A model generated the notes under the pieces. The model was given only the letters and a program-made list of their open reading frames with translations. It was not told the DNA's origin and did no database searches. Below, in pieces: positions 22,735 through 34,574 of a stretch of 64,000 nucleotides of DNA. Source of the stretch: Stenopsyche tienmushanensis (lineage: Eukaryota; Arthropoda; Insecta; Trichoptera; Stenopsychidae); contig WACJ01000006.1 of the NCBI GenBank assembly GCA_008973525.1, positions 992,001 to 1,056,000 of the forward strand, in the 5' to 3' direction. How positions within the stretch are numbered: position 1 is the first letter of the stretch; each line of letters opens with the position of its first letter. The position numbers and the translations under genes are program-made.

Positions 22735-24445
22735 ATTATACAATTTTTTGGTTAAGGTCGACTAAAATGCCCATATATTTTTGGACTTTTGAAGATTTAT
22801 TGAATGTATTTTTATGAAATTGAGCACACCCCAAACAAAAACTATGTTTAATTTTCGTATACTATGTTTAAGAATTAAGCAAAAAAAAAAATATTAGGGA
22901 GTGTTTTAAATTTGTTTGTGATTGAACATTTTGAATTTTCACCAAGGAGCCAATTAAGTTTTCTTAACTTTATATCCAGTTCTTTCCTCTTTTTCTATGT
23001 TCCCCTTCACACTAGCTTATCTAATATATTTTCTGATGATGTGTTCAATTTATCAGCTGCTAATTTCAAAACTGTTTTCCACATTTTCTATTTAAAAATG
23101 CCAATCGTTCTTGCTTTTCACAAAACAGATGTCTCGGCGCATAATCGGCGATTGGACAGGGTAACAATTTTTGCATGACACCATTTGGAAAGAGCCAGAA
23201 GCCTTGAGCTTCTCTGCTCGTAAAGAAAGTAACAAAAAGCAGCAGGCCGATGTCTATGACGACGATGGCCATAAAGGTTGTAAAAGCCGGCACGAAGGAT
23301 AGCCGATGTTGGCCACCAGAAGACGGTGTCGTACGCCCACTAAACGATGCAAATAAAATCGGACAGGTGTTATAAATTATGTTTCCTGCTTTGATCAATC
23401 GGCTTCCAGTTTCCATGTTAATTAATAGCACTGAAGGTGAGCGTGGTGCAATTTATTATACGAGTAACTCGAATAAATAACTATAATTGCTGGATTATAT
23501 TCGATGCTAATAGTTTTTTTTTTGTGGAAAGGAGATATTTGCATTAATAACGACACACATATAAAGGATGCTCTTTTATTGGCTGTTAAGCGAAATGCCA
23601 ACAAACCATATGCACAAAAATGATGAAGAAATAAACATAAAATCCATGTTTACATTACCACAACAATCTCCAGTAATTTTCATGTTTTAACACCCAAATA
23701 ATTGATCACGGCTTAAAAAATATTTTTTTATGTTCCTCCACTTTTCCATATTGCAGCATCAAATAATAGTGTAACTCTGATATTAAAGTAGCGGCATTTC
23801 ATAAAAATTATCATATAAAATGTTTACAGCCCATAAAGAAAGAATTCGGTGGTTATAGAGTTAAAATCTTGATGAAGATGTTAAATGCCGTATAAAAATA
23901 CGTGTAATGAATTTGGCAACCACTTATATTAGCAAATAGCGCGAAACATATTTTCCGCAAAATAAATAAGATTAAAACTTTTTTAAGTGTTTTAATTTTA
24001 TCGGCATAATCCTTGAATATACACATTAAACGGTGGTCTTGTGTTAGCTCTGTATCAATTTTTTAGCATACTAAATCGAAAAAAATGCTCTAAACAAGAT
24101 TTTGCGAATAGATAATTCAGATAAATCTGAGCTTCAAAAATATTTCTTTTCCCATAACTGCTTATCGATGCATGGGCAAATTTTACGATTTTCTTTTAAA
24201 AAATATGTTGCAATAACTTTATATTTTTTATTATTACGTCATGAATGCTCTTAGAACAAAAAATGGTATAAACGACTACAATATTAAGCGATTAAGATGG
24301 ATAGAGTAGTCGTCCTAAATCAAACTCTATTATAGCTTAAATTTCAGGATATATTAATATTGTGATTGTTTGAATAGGTTTAAGCAATTCAAAATGAATT
24401 ACTCTGAAAATATCCCAATTATATAATGAAAATGACCTTTTTGAT
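22735..24445. other. Intergenic DNA with one unrecognised 121-codon minus frame
   Basis: The minus frame at 23066-23431 contains one strongly hydrophobic stretch (FMAIVVIDIGLLLFVTFF) and lies in a GC-richer patch. An alternative frame of the same strand, open behind a TTTAG acceptor-like site near 23340, is equally long. I see no homology, start context or donor, so I do not call a gene. The rest is AT-rich. Confidence 0.4.
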
Positions 24446-24449
24446 TGTG

Positions 24450-24665
24450 AACTCTTTAAATAGTGAGCTAATTTAAAATCATCAAAATCCTAGATGCTGT
24501 ATGTATTTATCTGCCACTTATCGTCATACAAATTCACTTATCTGTCAGGACCACGCAACGTATATGAAGTTTGTACATAAACAAATAAACACTGTCAATA
24601 GCACACAATATTCGGTCATTTCTTCAAATAAATATAAACAATACACTTGAAATTGATTCATTGGG
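24450..24665 (-). mobile_element. piggyBac-type MITE, family 1, truncated copy
   Basis: Beginning near ACTCTTTAAATAGTGAGCT the sequence matches the right end and sub-terminal part of the family-1 MITE, closest to the 61028 and 63388 copies (CTGTCAGGACC, TATGAAGTTTGTACATAAAC, CAATACACTTGAAATTGATT). The outer TTAA is degraded and the left half is missing, so only about 215 bases remain. Confidence 0.7.
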
Positions 24666-24669
24666 GCTA

Positions 24670-25068
24670 TTGCGAGTGGGGAATTCACTCGCAAATAGGC
24701 GACCGTACTACATGTTAATAACGGTTCAGAGGTAGAAATCAGTACTTAATCCATCATAAGCTCGCTTAGGATTATTATACAATATCCACATATTTTTATA
24801 CATTCCAATTTCTTGCAAAAATAGCATGGTTTATTACAGGAATAAGAAGAATATATAAATTCTTATTCAATTTTTTTATTTGCCTATAGTTCTTCATCGA
24901 TAGTAACGATAAACGGCAACGGAAAAAAAATATTCATACTTAATTTTTAATTGTTACAAAAAATACGTGTTTCATGAAACGTTTCTCGATACAAATAGAT
25001 TTTTAAAGGGTAAATTTTAAAATGTTAATTTCTTTCTGGTATCTTTTTTATAAATGGCTCTAAAATGG
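24670..25068. other. AT-rich spacer
   Basis: Nothing recognised. Confidence 0.5.
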
Positions 25069-25442
25069 TGTTGACATATTGTCAGAATTGTTTGGTGTAG
25101 CGTGGATGATTTACCATACCCACGTAGTAGCGCTGTTAACAGCGACATCTTCCATCTCTCTTCAGGTGTAATGTGATATTTTAACAGCGCCATCTCTTGT
25201 GGCCATGCGAAAACATTGCATCTGCATACTAACCTATCGCTTCTTGCGCGTGCATCGTTGTCGGTTGGGTGGTGACGCGCAGAAGGCGGGAGTCGTCGGT
25301 TAGCCTTGGCTGCGGGAGGTCGTCCCTCCTGCATCCAGATCTCTCTCTCTTTCTCTCTCTCGTGTGGAATAAATAGCTATTTTGAGAAAATAGTCTTTCT
25401 ATTCGACACTCCTTGTTATTCCCATCAATTTCTCCAGCAACA
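25069..25442 (+). repeat. LTR of a retrotransposon, BEL/Pao-like
   Basis: A 374-bp unit begins TGTTGACATATTG and ends CTCCAGCAACA, giving TGTTG...CAACA inverted ends as in BEL/Pao LTRs. It contains a CT-rich run (25341-25361), AATAAA at 25368-25373 and a GC-rich centre, a plausible R/U5 arrangement. Bases 25275-25420 are related to 43084-43225. No matching 5-bp target duplication or gag-pol remnant is seen, so it is a lone LTR or a broken 5' LTR. The boundaries are inferred from the end motifs only. Confidence 0.6.
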
Positions 25443-25880
25443 TTGCGGCCCGATATAAGAACGGACCCGTACGGCGCTAGCGCGGCCATTCCTGCCCCCG
25501 TTTGCAGGTTTGCATTTCCGAAATACCCAAAAGGCCAAGCATATATAAATAATCACCCGATTCATGCGAAAAAAAAACTCGTGCAGAAAAAATAATTAGG
25601 TATTACGCACTAATTTTGATTAATTCCAAAAAATATATTATATTATATTAACCCATGTATTTCTATGACGTACAAAATACATTCTCGATTAGAAAATTAT
25701 TGGGTCTGTAAAACAAGTATGTTCAGTTGTGGAAAGTCCATAAAGGAGTTCAGTGTCTTGCAAATCCCATATCAGTAGTTCTTTCTATAACTGTCAACTC
25801 AAGCTATATTATTGGACAAGATAATTTCAACTAGGAAAGGAATTCCTAAAGTGTCTTTACAACTGTCATTCAGAACTGAG
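25443..25880. other. Sequence flanking the LTR
   Basis: The first ~90 bases are GC-rich and could be leader or primer-binding sequence of the retroelement, but I cannot match a primer tRNA. The rest is AT-rich. Confidence 0.35.
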
Positions 25881-25899
25881 AATTGAAGTGCATTCTGCA

Positions 25900-26340
25900 C
25901 AAGAATTTAACATTGAGTCGATACTCATTTACCTTATAGTACGAGGCACGACACTCCGGCTCTTTATAAAGACCCACCGCCCTTTTAGGTGGCTCATTAC
26001 TGCCGCCCGATTGTTTCATTACGCTCATAACAGCAAAAATAAACTAGTCGAACACAGTCGTTTAGACATATCTGGTTAGGCAGATAAATTTAGCTTTATA
26101 TTAGTCCACGGATCCGTATTACACTCATAAAGCGGACTCTAGCGTGGGAAATTCGTAGGACGCTGATCCCGGGACGGTGGCCACGTAAATTATTTTGCAA
26201 CCTGACTCCTCGTGGACCACGTTTAATGACCACGTTAAGGCTAAACTCCAGCACTTAAGTGATCATCGGCCGGGCACTAAAGACTGCCGTGTCGCAATTC
26301 GGGCCATGCCCCAAATTTACGACGGCAATCTTGATCCTTT
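25900..26340. other. Less AT-rich unique block, possible regulatory DNA
   Basis: No repeat partner and no convincing coding frame. It contains GCTCATAACAG and ACGTAAATTATTTTGCAA-like words. Regulatory function is a guess from composition. Confidence 0.25.
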
Positions 26341-27060
26341 GTACCTATGAGGTTTTTAGCAAATTACCACAGCGTTTTTTTACGAACAAGCATGAGAAAG
26401 AGAAGGTAAAAGTATTTGAAAACTTTTTTATTAGAAATATTTTTTAGCGTCGCCATAAAGGCTCTCACATATATCACGAAGAGGCAGACATGTCGAAGAT
26501 ACTTCGCTCCCAAAGATCCAGGATCTTTCCTCGAGGATGGAAAAACCGCTCGTGGAAAAAATAATATATATCTTACAATTACCACAGCTTTTAATATATT
26601 AAAATTATAACTTTGTTAAAGCAACGATTTTACTTCATTAAATTTATAATAAGTTATAAATAGTATCGGGTAAAATGACAATAATACTCGCGCAGCAAAG
26701 AATGATAGAGTTAAACAATAGCCTTGATTGCCGGAAAACGTATTCTTCCCGCCGGTATCGCCTGTAGTCACGCATCTAGGATCTCAATTCGAGCAAAATA
26801 ATGATCTTGGCCGAGATAATCGATATTTCATTACAATTTAACCACTTTTTTCCTTCTTTTCGGACTATTTTGAAGTGTACGCATATTTTGAAGAGTATAG
26901 TCCGGGGGCTTTATTGATTGAGGGCTTGTCTGACACCACATTTCAACGTCATGTAAATATTTTAAATGGCGAAACTGTGTTTTGACTATCTTTTCCCATT
27001 TTGCGGTATATTTTTTCCGGTTCAATAGTAACTGAACTATACAGTTGTTCTGATAAACTT
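26341..27060. other. AT-rich intergenic DNA
   Basis: No gene or recognised repeat. Confidence 0.45.
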
Positions 27061-27170
27061 TTCGCTGAATAGGATCCCGATCGGTGATTCACCCAGGGGT
27101 TTAACAAGAGCACCGGGAGCTGAGGGAGCAATCCGGGGGGCAAATTGCCATCGCCAGTGGTTCTCACTCT
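27061..27170 (-). repeat. Possible hAT end fragment
   Basis: On the minus strand CACTGGCGATGGCAATTTGC followed by C- and G-rich text resembles the hAT class with gggcaattgccc-like ends, and the plus strand reads CAGTGGTTCTCAC. No partner end or 8-bp duplication was found. Confidence 0.25.
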
Positions 27171-29212
27171 ATATTACAAAAGATGAAAGGTCAATAATTT
27201 TGCATCTACAGTCAAATATATATTATTTGAGAGAAATACAATAGAGATTGATTTTGTTGCTTGTATAATATTAAAACAAGGGATTAGTTGGTACGGGCGA
27301 AGGTAGATTTCTAGCTGTATGAAATAATTGAAAACAATTCACATTCAAACTTCATTGCCGTATATTTATAGATCTTAAAATGGGATTCAATAGAAAAATA
27401 AATTTAAAATCGCAAAATAATATTTGCATAAATTTTGATCATAGAATAATATTAAAAAAGCTGTATAAAAAGCACATTAGCATATTTTATCTCAACATCT
27501 TATATTGATTCATGCATTGTAAATCTTAGTCAGGATATAAATCGTATAATAATATGACAAAAATATCATAATTTTTATTCAATAAGTGTCATTAATGCAT
27601 AATCTATGGATCAGTGAGTGAGGTGGTATGATATTGGGTCGTAAATCATAGAATACGTTTTTTTTAAATCCCAATACAGTAAATTAAAGATGATATTAAT
27701 TACTATAGTTTTAGTGTTATCTCGACCCTAGTGCATGCATGAGTTTTTTAAATAAAAATATAGAGTTTTATGTTTGCTTACAAACTAAAGTATGGCCTAT
27801 TAAAAGGCTTAATTAAAACGAAAAATAAAAACTGCATACGGTTTAGAGATTCAGCCAAAGATTTACGGGCAGCATTCAATCACGGATCGGGCCCAATTCC
27901 GACCCCATCGACCAAACAGAAGCGATTCATCCTGAACGCACTAAAACCTACGGATTTATACAGAAAATGCCATCTGTTAACGTAACGTACGATAAAAATG
28001 CATGCAGGCTTTGAAATAAAACGAATTTATGATATTTTCACCAGTTCTACCTGTTTTTTTTCTTCTTCTGAAAACTGAGAACCTGACATCTTCACTGACT
28101 CGACTCATCGCGAGTGTATACTTGATGGTTATTGTTTTTATCTTTTAATTTTATGGAAAGAACTGACGATTCTCAACACCTGTGTGCAATGCGTCGTTTC
28201 ACCTTTATGCGTCGATCGCGACGATATCCGAAGATTGTCCATTTTTCAAGAGTTTTTATTGATATTTTCCTGCGACTATATAATCTGTCGAGTTTCGAAA
28301 GATGTAAAAATCGGCTGTAAAGTATCTTATCTGAGATCGTTTGTAAATCGTAGTTTCTAAAGATTATCTTAATAAATAATATATGACAGTACTTAAATGT
28401 TATTGGCTCGTAATAAAGTATAATGGTATTCGTAAAAATCTATGGCGTTTTTGTGAGATTATTATCAAGCGATTTTATTACATTTCTTTCTCTTGAAATT
28501 GTACTATTATCTGAAAATTGAAATATATCTTGATTGAATTGAATCTATAACTTAATGATAAGTAACTCGATGTAATTATACAATAAGGATACAATCTAAC
28601 TATTTTTCAGTACCTAGATATTTTGGGTGTTTTATGTCAATAATGGGCAACTTTTGACTGTCTGCCTCCTTTAGTCCGGTTCATCTCAAGGGTCTTTTAC
28701 ATAGAACTATAGTTAGGGGGTAAGTCCGTAAATTTGTACAGGTGATCGCAAAAATAAACTTTTTTTGGTTGGGTTCCAAAGTCGGAAAAACAAAGATAAT
28801 TTGGCCAAAGAAGGTTCATCTTAAATAGGCTGCCCACCCTTGCTCCATATGCAATATATGCGAACAGATAGATGTAAAAATATTTTTTATTAACACTTTA
28901 TACACCCTACTAAGAATTTCAGTTAAAATCGAAGTTGTAATTTTAATGGCCGAAATAACCGTATATAAATATCAAAAAGTGGATATAAATTTGGCGATGC
29001 GAAATCGATTTCATTTTTGCTCGCAACTTAAGTCCTGCCGACAAACAACCACCATTCTACACATCACCATTATCGTAATAATTTATTATACCATTACTGG
29101 ATAAACATCTCCCTGTAATTCTGACATAATCATATATTTTAACGCTGCCTGCTTCCTTCCTCGCATTCAGCTGCTTACTACTTCTACTTCATAAAACTAT
29201 TCGGTGGCTCAC
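27171..29212. other. Intergenic DNA
   Basis: Mostly AT-rich. A block at 27830-28000 is less AT-rich and unique. No protein, RNA or terminal repeat pair is recognised. Confidence 0.45.
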
Positions 29213-29216
29213 TTAA

Positions 29217-29290
29217 CACGCTGAGTGCCGGGATCACACGTGTGAAATTTTACACCTCCCTTAGTATTCGTTCGACCCACTAGCATATCC
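29217..29290 (+). repeat. Possible orphan piggyBac-type end
   Basis: TTAA at 29213-29216 is followed by CACGCTGAGTGCCGGGATC and a TCACACGTGTGA palindrome, a pattern seen at piggyBac-type ends. No opposite end was found, so it is a truncated element or chance. Confidence 0.3.
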
Positions 29291-29863
29291 ACTTTAGTCT
29301 CAATATTTAGGAATAGTTTATGCCTTGGATACCATCTTATGAGAATGAAGCCACCGCAATAGTATCATGTGTCTAGCGACCTCGCAGTTCGAAGAAGTTC
29401 GCAAACTTTCATTATTTACATTGAGTTTAAATTTATATTGAATTCATATTATAAATTAAAATTAATCCCTTGAATATTCTAAACACAGACAGGTTGCTAC
29501 GCTATTATGTCACTTCATTATAAATGGTTTGCATTTTCAGATTTTTTTGCTTGGTTATTTATTAGTTATATTACAAATAATAATTTTACTATACTTATAT
29601 TATTCCTAAAATTGTAAACAATAAGTTGGCAAAGTTTCATCGTAACCGAATGTACAGTATGGCAGCGCATTAAATACGAACAAACCAAGATTACTTTTTA
29701 TAAATTAGATGTCCAGTTTTCAGTAAATCGTAAATGTCTGATTATTGTATTGTTTGTTTAGGATCTATATATTTTTTTTTTTTTTAGAATATTTTTAGAC
29801 ATTTCTTTTACATAAAATGCTTACAGTAACGGATGTTTAAAATGCAAAAAAGACTATGGCTAA
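29291..29863. other. AT-rich spacer
   Basis: Nothing recognised; a T-run lies at about 29770-29786. Confidence 0.5.
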
Positions 29864-29867
29864 TTAA

Positions 29868-30361
29868 CCTTTTGAGGAGTGAGCAAATTTAAAATCGATG
29901 AAGTCGCTGATGCCATAATCGCTTTACATCGATTACTTTCTGAGAGCTCCTATTAACGTAAGACAATCTTCAATTTGAGGCAGAGTCAATTGTAAATAAG
30001 CACTGTTGATAGCATTCAAGATCACGTCATTTCAGAAATGATAATCGGACAAAGACTCATTCAACAAGCAGCGACGAACAAGAAGCAATTAAATAAATAA
30101 ACACTGTGGATAGCACACAATATTCAGTAATTTCTTCAGGTAAAAAAATAACACACTTGAAATCGAAATCATTATTAGTCGATAAATTTGGGTTAACGAT
30201 TTATATAATGGTGCGATTTATGCGGGTAAATTCTCCGTGTCTGTCTCCCGAACTGCGCTACGTTCTCTCTCTGTCTATCTCCGAGCTCAATGTACAAGAG
30301 TGCTCTTTCTGAATAGTGGGGGAAGGGGATCCCAAGCCCTGGGATAGTACTCCCTTAGGGG
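29868..30361 (-). mobile_element. piggyBac-type MITE, family 1, copy 3
   Basis: In inverted orientation it runs from CCTTTTGAGGAGTGAGCAAA to GTACTCCCTTAGGGG, with perfect TTAA on both sides (29864-29867 and 30362-30365). It is 494 bp. The uninterrupted site CGCTTTACATCG near 29918-29930 corresponds to the point where copy 2 carries the foldback element. It is the best preserved family member here. The 68-codon frame inside is incidental. Confidence 0.9.
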
Positions 30362-30365
30362 TTAA

Positions 30366-30443
30366 TAAAAGTTTTTTGCAAATTTTCGTAAATACGCTTC
30401 GTGCCAGGCGAAAAAATGTTATGCGTAGCATGACAAGAATGTG
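30366..30443. repeat. 78-bp segment bounded by TTAA on both sides
   Basis: It lies exactly between the TTAA ending copy 3 and the TTAA starting the next MITE. Its right end read backwards is CACATTCTTGTCATGC, similar in layout to other TTAA-element ends. It may be the truncated end of another piggyBac-type element or the original spacer. Confidence 0.4.
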
Positions 30444-30447
30444 TTAA

Positions 30448-30734
30448 CTCCTTAAGTGGATATGACGTATATATCCGTCAAGACCAAAGTCCATGCATAG
30501 TGGGTATGACGGATATATCCGCATTGTAAAAGTTAAGCAAACCTCAATAGAAAATGACCGATATGTCCAATTGCAGTGTTGTGTAGGTTAAATGTATGAA
30601 TGATGCATCTCGGGAACTGAATTGTTCGAACTTGATGATATACTATTTTCGTATACTGGATATGACGCGAAAAGGCGAAAAGATCGCGTCACTACGGATG
30701 ACACTTTTGACAGTGAATCAAAACGTTGAAGGGG
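30448..30734. mobile_element. TTAA-flanked MITE, family 4 (287 bp)
   Basis: TTAA at 30444-30447 and 30735-30738. The ends are CTCCTTAAGTGGATATGACG and, reverse-complemented, CCCCTTCAACG, so the terminal repeats are CYCCTT. It contains two near-repeats of GGATATGACG...ATATATCCG. No coding capacity and no second copy in the window. Confidence 0.75.
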
Positions 30735-30738
30735 TTAA

Positions 30739-32099
30739 ACCAACTGAAAGTGTATGTAAATAAGTTATAGGAAAATGATTCCTGTAAAAATGTATTCATT
30801 TGACTCGTAACATTTATTTTATGTTGAAAAATATCATAATTTTCGACAATATATGATGTTGTGAATAATTCAATTTTTTGGATAAATAAAAAAACGCTAG
30901 AAAACCTTCACTTTTCAATGATCGACTCTTGTATAGTATAGACTATAATTAGGAAGAAATATTAAAATATAAAAAAATATTGGGCGGTTGAAGAAAAATG
31001 TATGTTTTTAACTTTTTTTGTAATTTTTTGTTCATTAAAAAAAACGGTTGAATATTTTTCGATAATTGTAATCTATACGATGAAAAAGTTTATTATACAC
31101 GTGTCTGCCAAATTTCATAAAGAATACTCATTTAGGACGTGTGGGATCACTTCCATGAGCTTGGAAAAAGTACAATCTATGATATATCGTGTCTTAGCAC
31201 TCTAAAGTTTAAAATGGGAAATATGTTTATCGTTTATGAAATTATATAGGCTTTGTGAAGACATATTTGGAATCGTATGGAATAAATACATAAAAAATAA
31301 TTGAAATTATCGTACGTATTTTTGACGTTTTTATATGAAGTAGTAAAAATGGAAGCAACTGGATTGCGATTGCGATGGTGTTTTTACGACATGGAAGTAC
31401 ATAAAATGCCCTCTATTTACTCGGATGAAATAATTAAAGTTCTTGAGAAAATACAACACCTGAGGCTCATAACGTTGGGGTTGCATAATTGAGTTTGACT
31501 GCTTTTGTCCTATATTGAAGCTGGCTGTCGAATAATTCACTGCATTGTCTGAAATGTGATTTGTGACCTTTAGCTCGGGCTATTAATTTTCATACAGGAC
31601 GAATATCATTCTCGTGATAGTATTTGCATCTGTCTCGTAGTGTGGTTGTTATCTTGGCGGCTCTTATGAATAATTTCATCATTGCTTTGTTCACTGGTCA
31701 TTTATTATTTTTGTCAATGTCTCGCCCACTGTCACATCAAACGCTCTATTCTCTTTATGATGTCGTATACTTTCGACGTTTATTATCTATTCATCAAATT
31801 TTGTTTTAGCGCGAACGTTTTTTACACGATTTTGATGGAGGAAAACGACGCAATTAACTTTTTACGCGGACAATTTAGCTTTAGTAACGCGTTTCAAAAT
31901 AGTTGCTTGTAAACTCTTCTTGTCTAATATTTAATTATATTGAATCAGAAGCTCGTGGATGCTTTACTTTAAGCAATCACACAGTGATAGGTCGTTATTT
32001 TGAATCTAATTGAAATAATTTGATGTATCAAGGTTGCTTCTACTAGAATAGTTCATTATTCTAGATAGCCTTTTCCCTATCTGAAGGTAAATTAGAGAG
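30739..32099. other. AT-rich intergenic DNA
   Basis: Frames of 60-76 codons occur at 31002-31912 but match nothing known. No repeat partner is seen. Confidence 0.45.
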
Positions 32100-32760
32100 T
32101 ATTAATTTCAGAACTTTTTTGAAGTATTCGATTGAACCGAAGCCGTCTACATTTTCGGCGCATCAGTAAATAAATTAGCAGAGATGGCTGCAGATTTGTA
32201 TCGAAAGTAGCGATGCTCGTTAGGTTTAATTGCAGTTGGAATTCTTAAGTGAATTCCAGGGGAGCTGGTTAGTAAATATTCATCAGGCGTTTTGAAGTGG
32301 TCGGTCCAGAGAAGAAGTGAATAATGCGTCAATCAGCACTCGATCCATTGTCGGGAAAGAGCAAGCCAAGAGAGTATCCAAAGAGGAGGCCCTCCGTCAC
32401 GTGCATAATGAAACAGTATCGCGGGACATTTACTGCCCAGCACCGACCAATAAATTCATCAAGTTTATCGACAGTTTCCGTTATTTGCGATGGCGAACGC
32501 CGTAAAACGCAACCGAGACCCGTGCTTGGGGGAGCGTTTAATTTCAACGTCACGACTCCTCGCCAGGGAGGGATCGTAAGCTGATTGACATTTGTTGGCC
32601 GGCAGCGACGGATTGACTTCGCCAAATTTACCTCGCAGCTCCACCAACTGACTCTGAAAATCGGTTGAAATATCAACGAGCTTTCAATTTTGAAAAAAAG
32701 TAATTTTGTAACACATACAAATTTGATGGCGTTATACACGGAACGGTGTTTGCGTGGATA
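32100..32760. other. GC-richer unique block with the longest frame of the window
   Basis: The minus frame at 32329-32739 has 136 codons and overlaps plus frames of 86 and 62 codons. None resembles a known protein, the codon composition is unremarkable, and no splice signals frame them. The low AT content explains long frames on both strands. Possible regulatory DNA (ACCAATAAATTCATC, TTTATCGACAG). Confidence 0.3.
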
Positions 32761-33130
32761 TATGCAGAATTATCACCGATGTAGCTATATACAGAGAAAC
32801 GATGACTTTAAGCATATAAAATATAAATAACATTTCATAGAAACTATTAAGCAAAGTAATGAAAATGCTATAACGCACGTTATGCAGGAAATAATTAAAG
32901 GCAATCGTAAAACGAATATATAGCTAGGAGAAACGATGAAAAACTAGGAACATAATTTAGAACTGCAATCAAGAAAACTAAATAAAACTATCTAATTAAA
33001 AAAAAAATTGTTTATAAAATCTTAGACATAGATAAAGCGTTTGGTAAAGTACGTCATCAAGAACTAGATACAAATTGGCGCTCTTTGTGTTATATTACTA
33101 ATATAAATAAAATATTGCCAAATATGTATA
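32761..33130. other. AT-rich spacer
   Basis: Nothing recognised. Confidence 0.5.
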
Positions 33131-33403
33131 TACAAGGTGTTTTGCACATGGACCGAATTTTTTTTTTTTTTGGTTAATGGGGTATTTTGCTACGTTTCAT
33201 ACATATGCACTATGTCTTAAATGTCAGGGTAATCGAAATAGATTTTTTTCAACATTTTGAACATCTCTGTCGTGTAAATTAAATCTTTTGCACGTCTCTA
33301 GACAATGAAATCCAGTGGTGTCAGGTCTGAAGACCGTGCGAGCCACGGAATAGGGCACATCCTCAGGCAAATAAATCCAGTGTTGTCTGGTCTGGTGACC
33401 GGA
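33131..33403 (-). mobile_element. Tc1/mariner-like transposon relic, copy B
   Basis: It shares with copy A the end GGTGTTTTGCACATGGA and the block TTTTGCTACGTTTCATACAT. On the minus strand it reads RSPDQTTLDLFA and then, in another frame and as a tandem near-duplicate, RSPDLTPLDF-type text, followed by DLIYTTEM. This keeps the catalytic motif on the same strand as its flank, unlike copy A. Only about 270 bp survive. Confidence 0.6.
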
Positions 33404-33779
33404 TATATAATATGTTTTAATTTAGATTAAGATGTTTAAAAAATGTCATAATTTGTTCTTGCAAAGAGCGTATAAGGGGCGAGTATATTTATGGAGAAGA
33501 ATTTCAAATATTTAAAAAATGTCGGATATGGAGCTTAAATTTTGAATATTTATTATACATAGTTACTCTAGATATTTCAAGCTAGCCTCCTTTCAGCAAT
33601 TTTCAAGAGTCAGGATGAATTTCAACCTGACGTTAGAATTAATGGTTTTAAAAAAAAGCACATAAGCATACACATCAAGTTATAAAGAGTTCGCTAATTA
33701 TGAACGAGCAAAGTTTCCAGCTCTTTAATACCACGCTACTTTATTGAAACAGCGGACGTGAGTTCATTTTTAAAGCTTT
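33404..33779. other. AT-rich spacer
   Basis: Nothing recognised. Confidence 0.5.
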
Positions 33780-34330
33780 TGAGCTCGAAAACATCATCAA
33801 TCATTTGATTTGAGCGTCAAATAACCAGCTTCCGAATAGACATAAATTATGAATTGAACCAACACACATGCCCATACGCCAATTAGCCACGAGAAGAGAA
33901 ACTTCGTGATTCCAAATCACACGTGACGTCAAAGCGGCTAATGACTCTGACGAAGCTCACGGGTGATTGATGACCGAAAAATTGTCCACCTTCAATGGCG
34001 ACGAACACCTATCGCGCGTCTGCAAGAAGTTGGCGTAAAAAAGGAGTCGGGATTATGGCAATCCAATCCACTCCTGGAAGTTCCTAATGTCGCCCCCTGT
34101 ATATAAATCCTCATTAGATTTTACGGCCACCCTCTAACGTAGGAAAGGAAATAAAATTTGTGTAAAGGTTTGGATCGTTTCATTCCTGTCCGACCTCCGC
34201 TGTCACGCGCTTTATGTGTTTGTCCATGCTCTGTCTACAACTTAACCCTGTATTGGTCTTGGGGGTTTTCAGCTCGGTAAACAATTTTATCAACACTAAC
34301 AATACAATCACGGCTTGCTTGATATTAATA
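33780..34330. other. Less AT-rich unique block, possible regulatory DNA
   Basis: No repeat partner or coding frame. It contains CACACGTGACGTCA, with an E-box and a CRE-like word adjacent, GGCTAATGACTC and GTGATTGATGAC. These are compatible with a regulatory element, but this is inferred. Confidence 0.3.
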
Positions 34331-34574
34331 AAACGTTTGTAAGCTTACGTGGGCCCTGTATTTTGTATACACATGTATATTGGATCAAATATTCTTTTAT
34401 CGTTTTCTTGAGGTGTCATATCGGCCATGAGCAATAGGTGTTCTCTATAAAATATTTAACTTGGGGTAGAGGATCATAATTTTGTGACTTTTTACACGTT
34501 GTTGCGTTGCGAAAAGATTACTTGTTTAGAAATGTTTACATAAGAAAACACCTATGATTTATGATTTTTGCAAA

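Noticed and set aside
25341..25361. CT-repeat microsatellite
   Set aside because: Short and located within the LTR; treated as part of that repeat rather than a separate feature.
30106..30312. 68-codon plus frame
   Set aside because: Entirely inside the non-coding family-1 MITE; the equivalent DNA in the other copies is not open.
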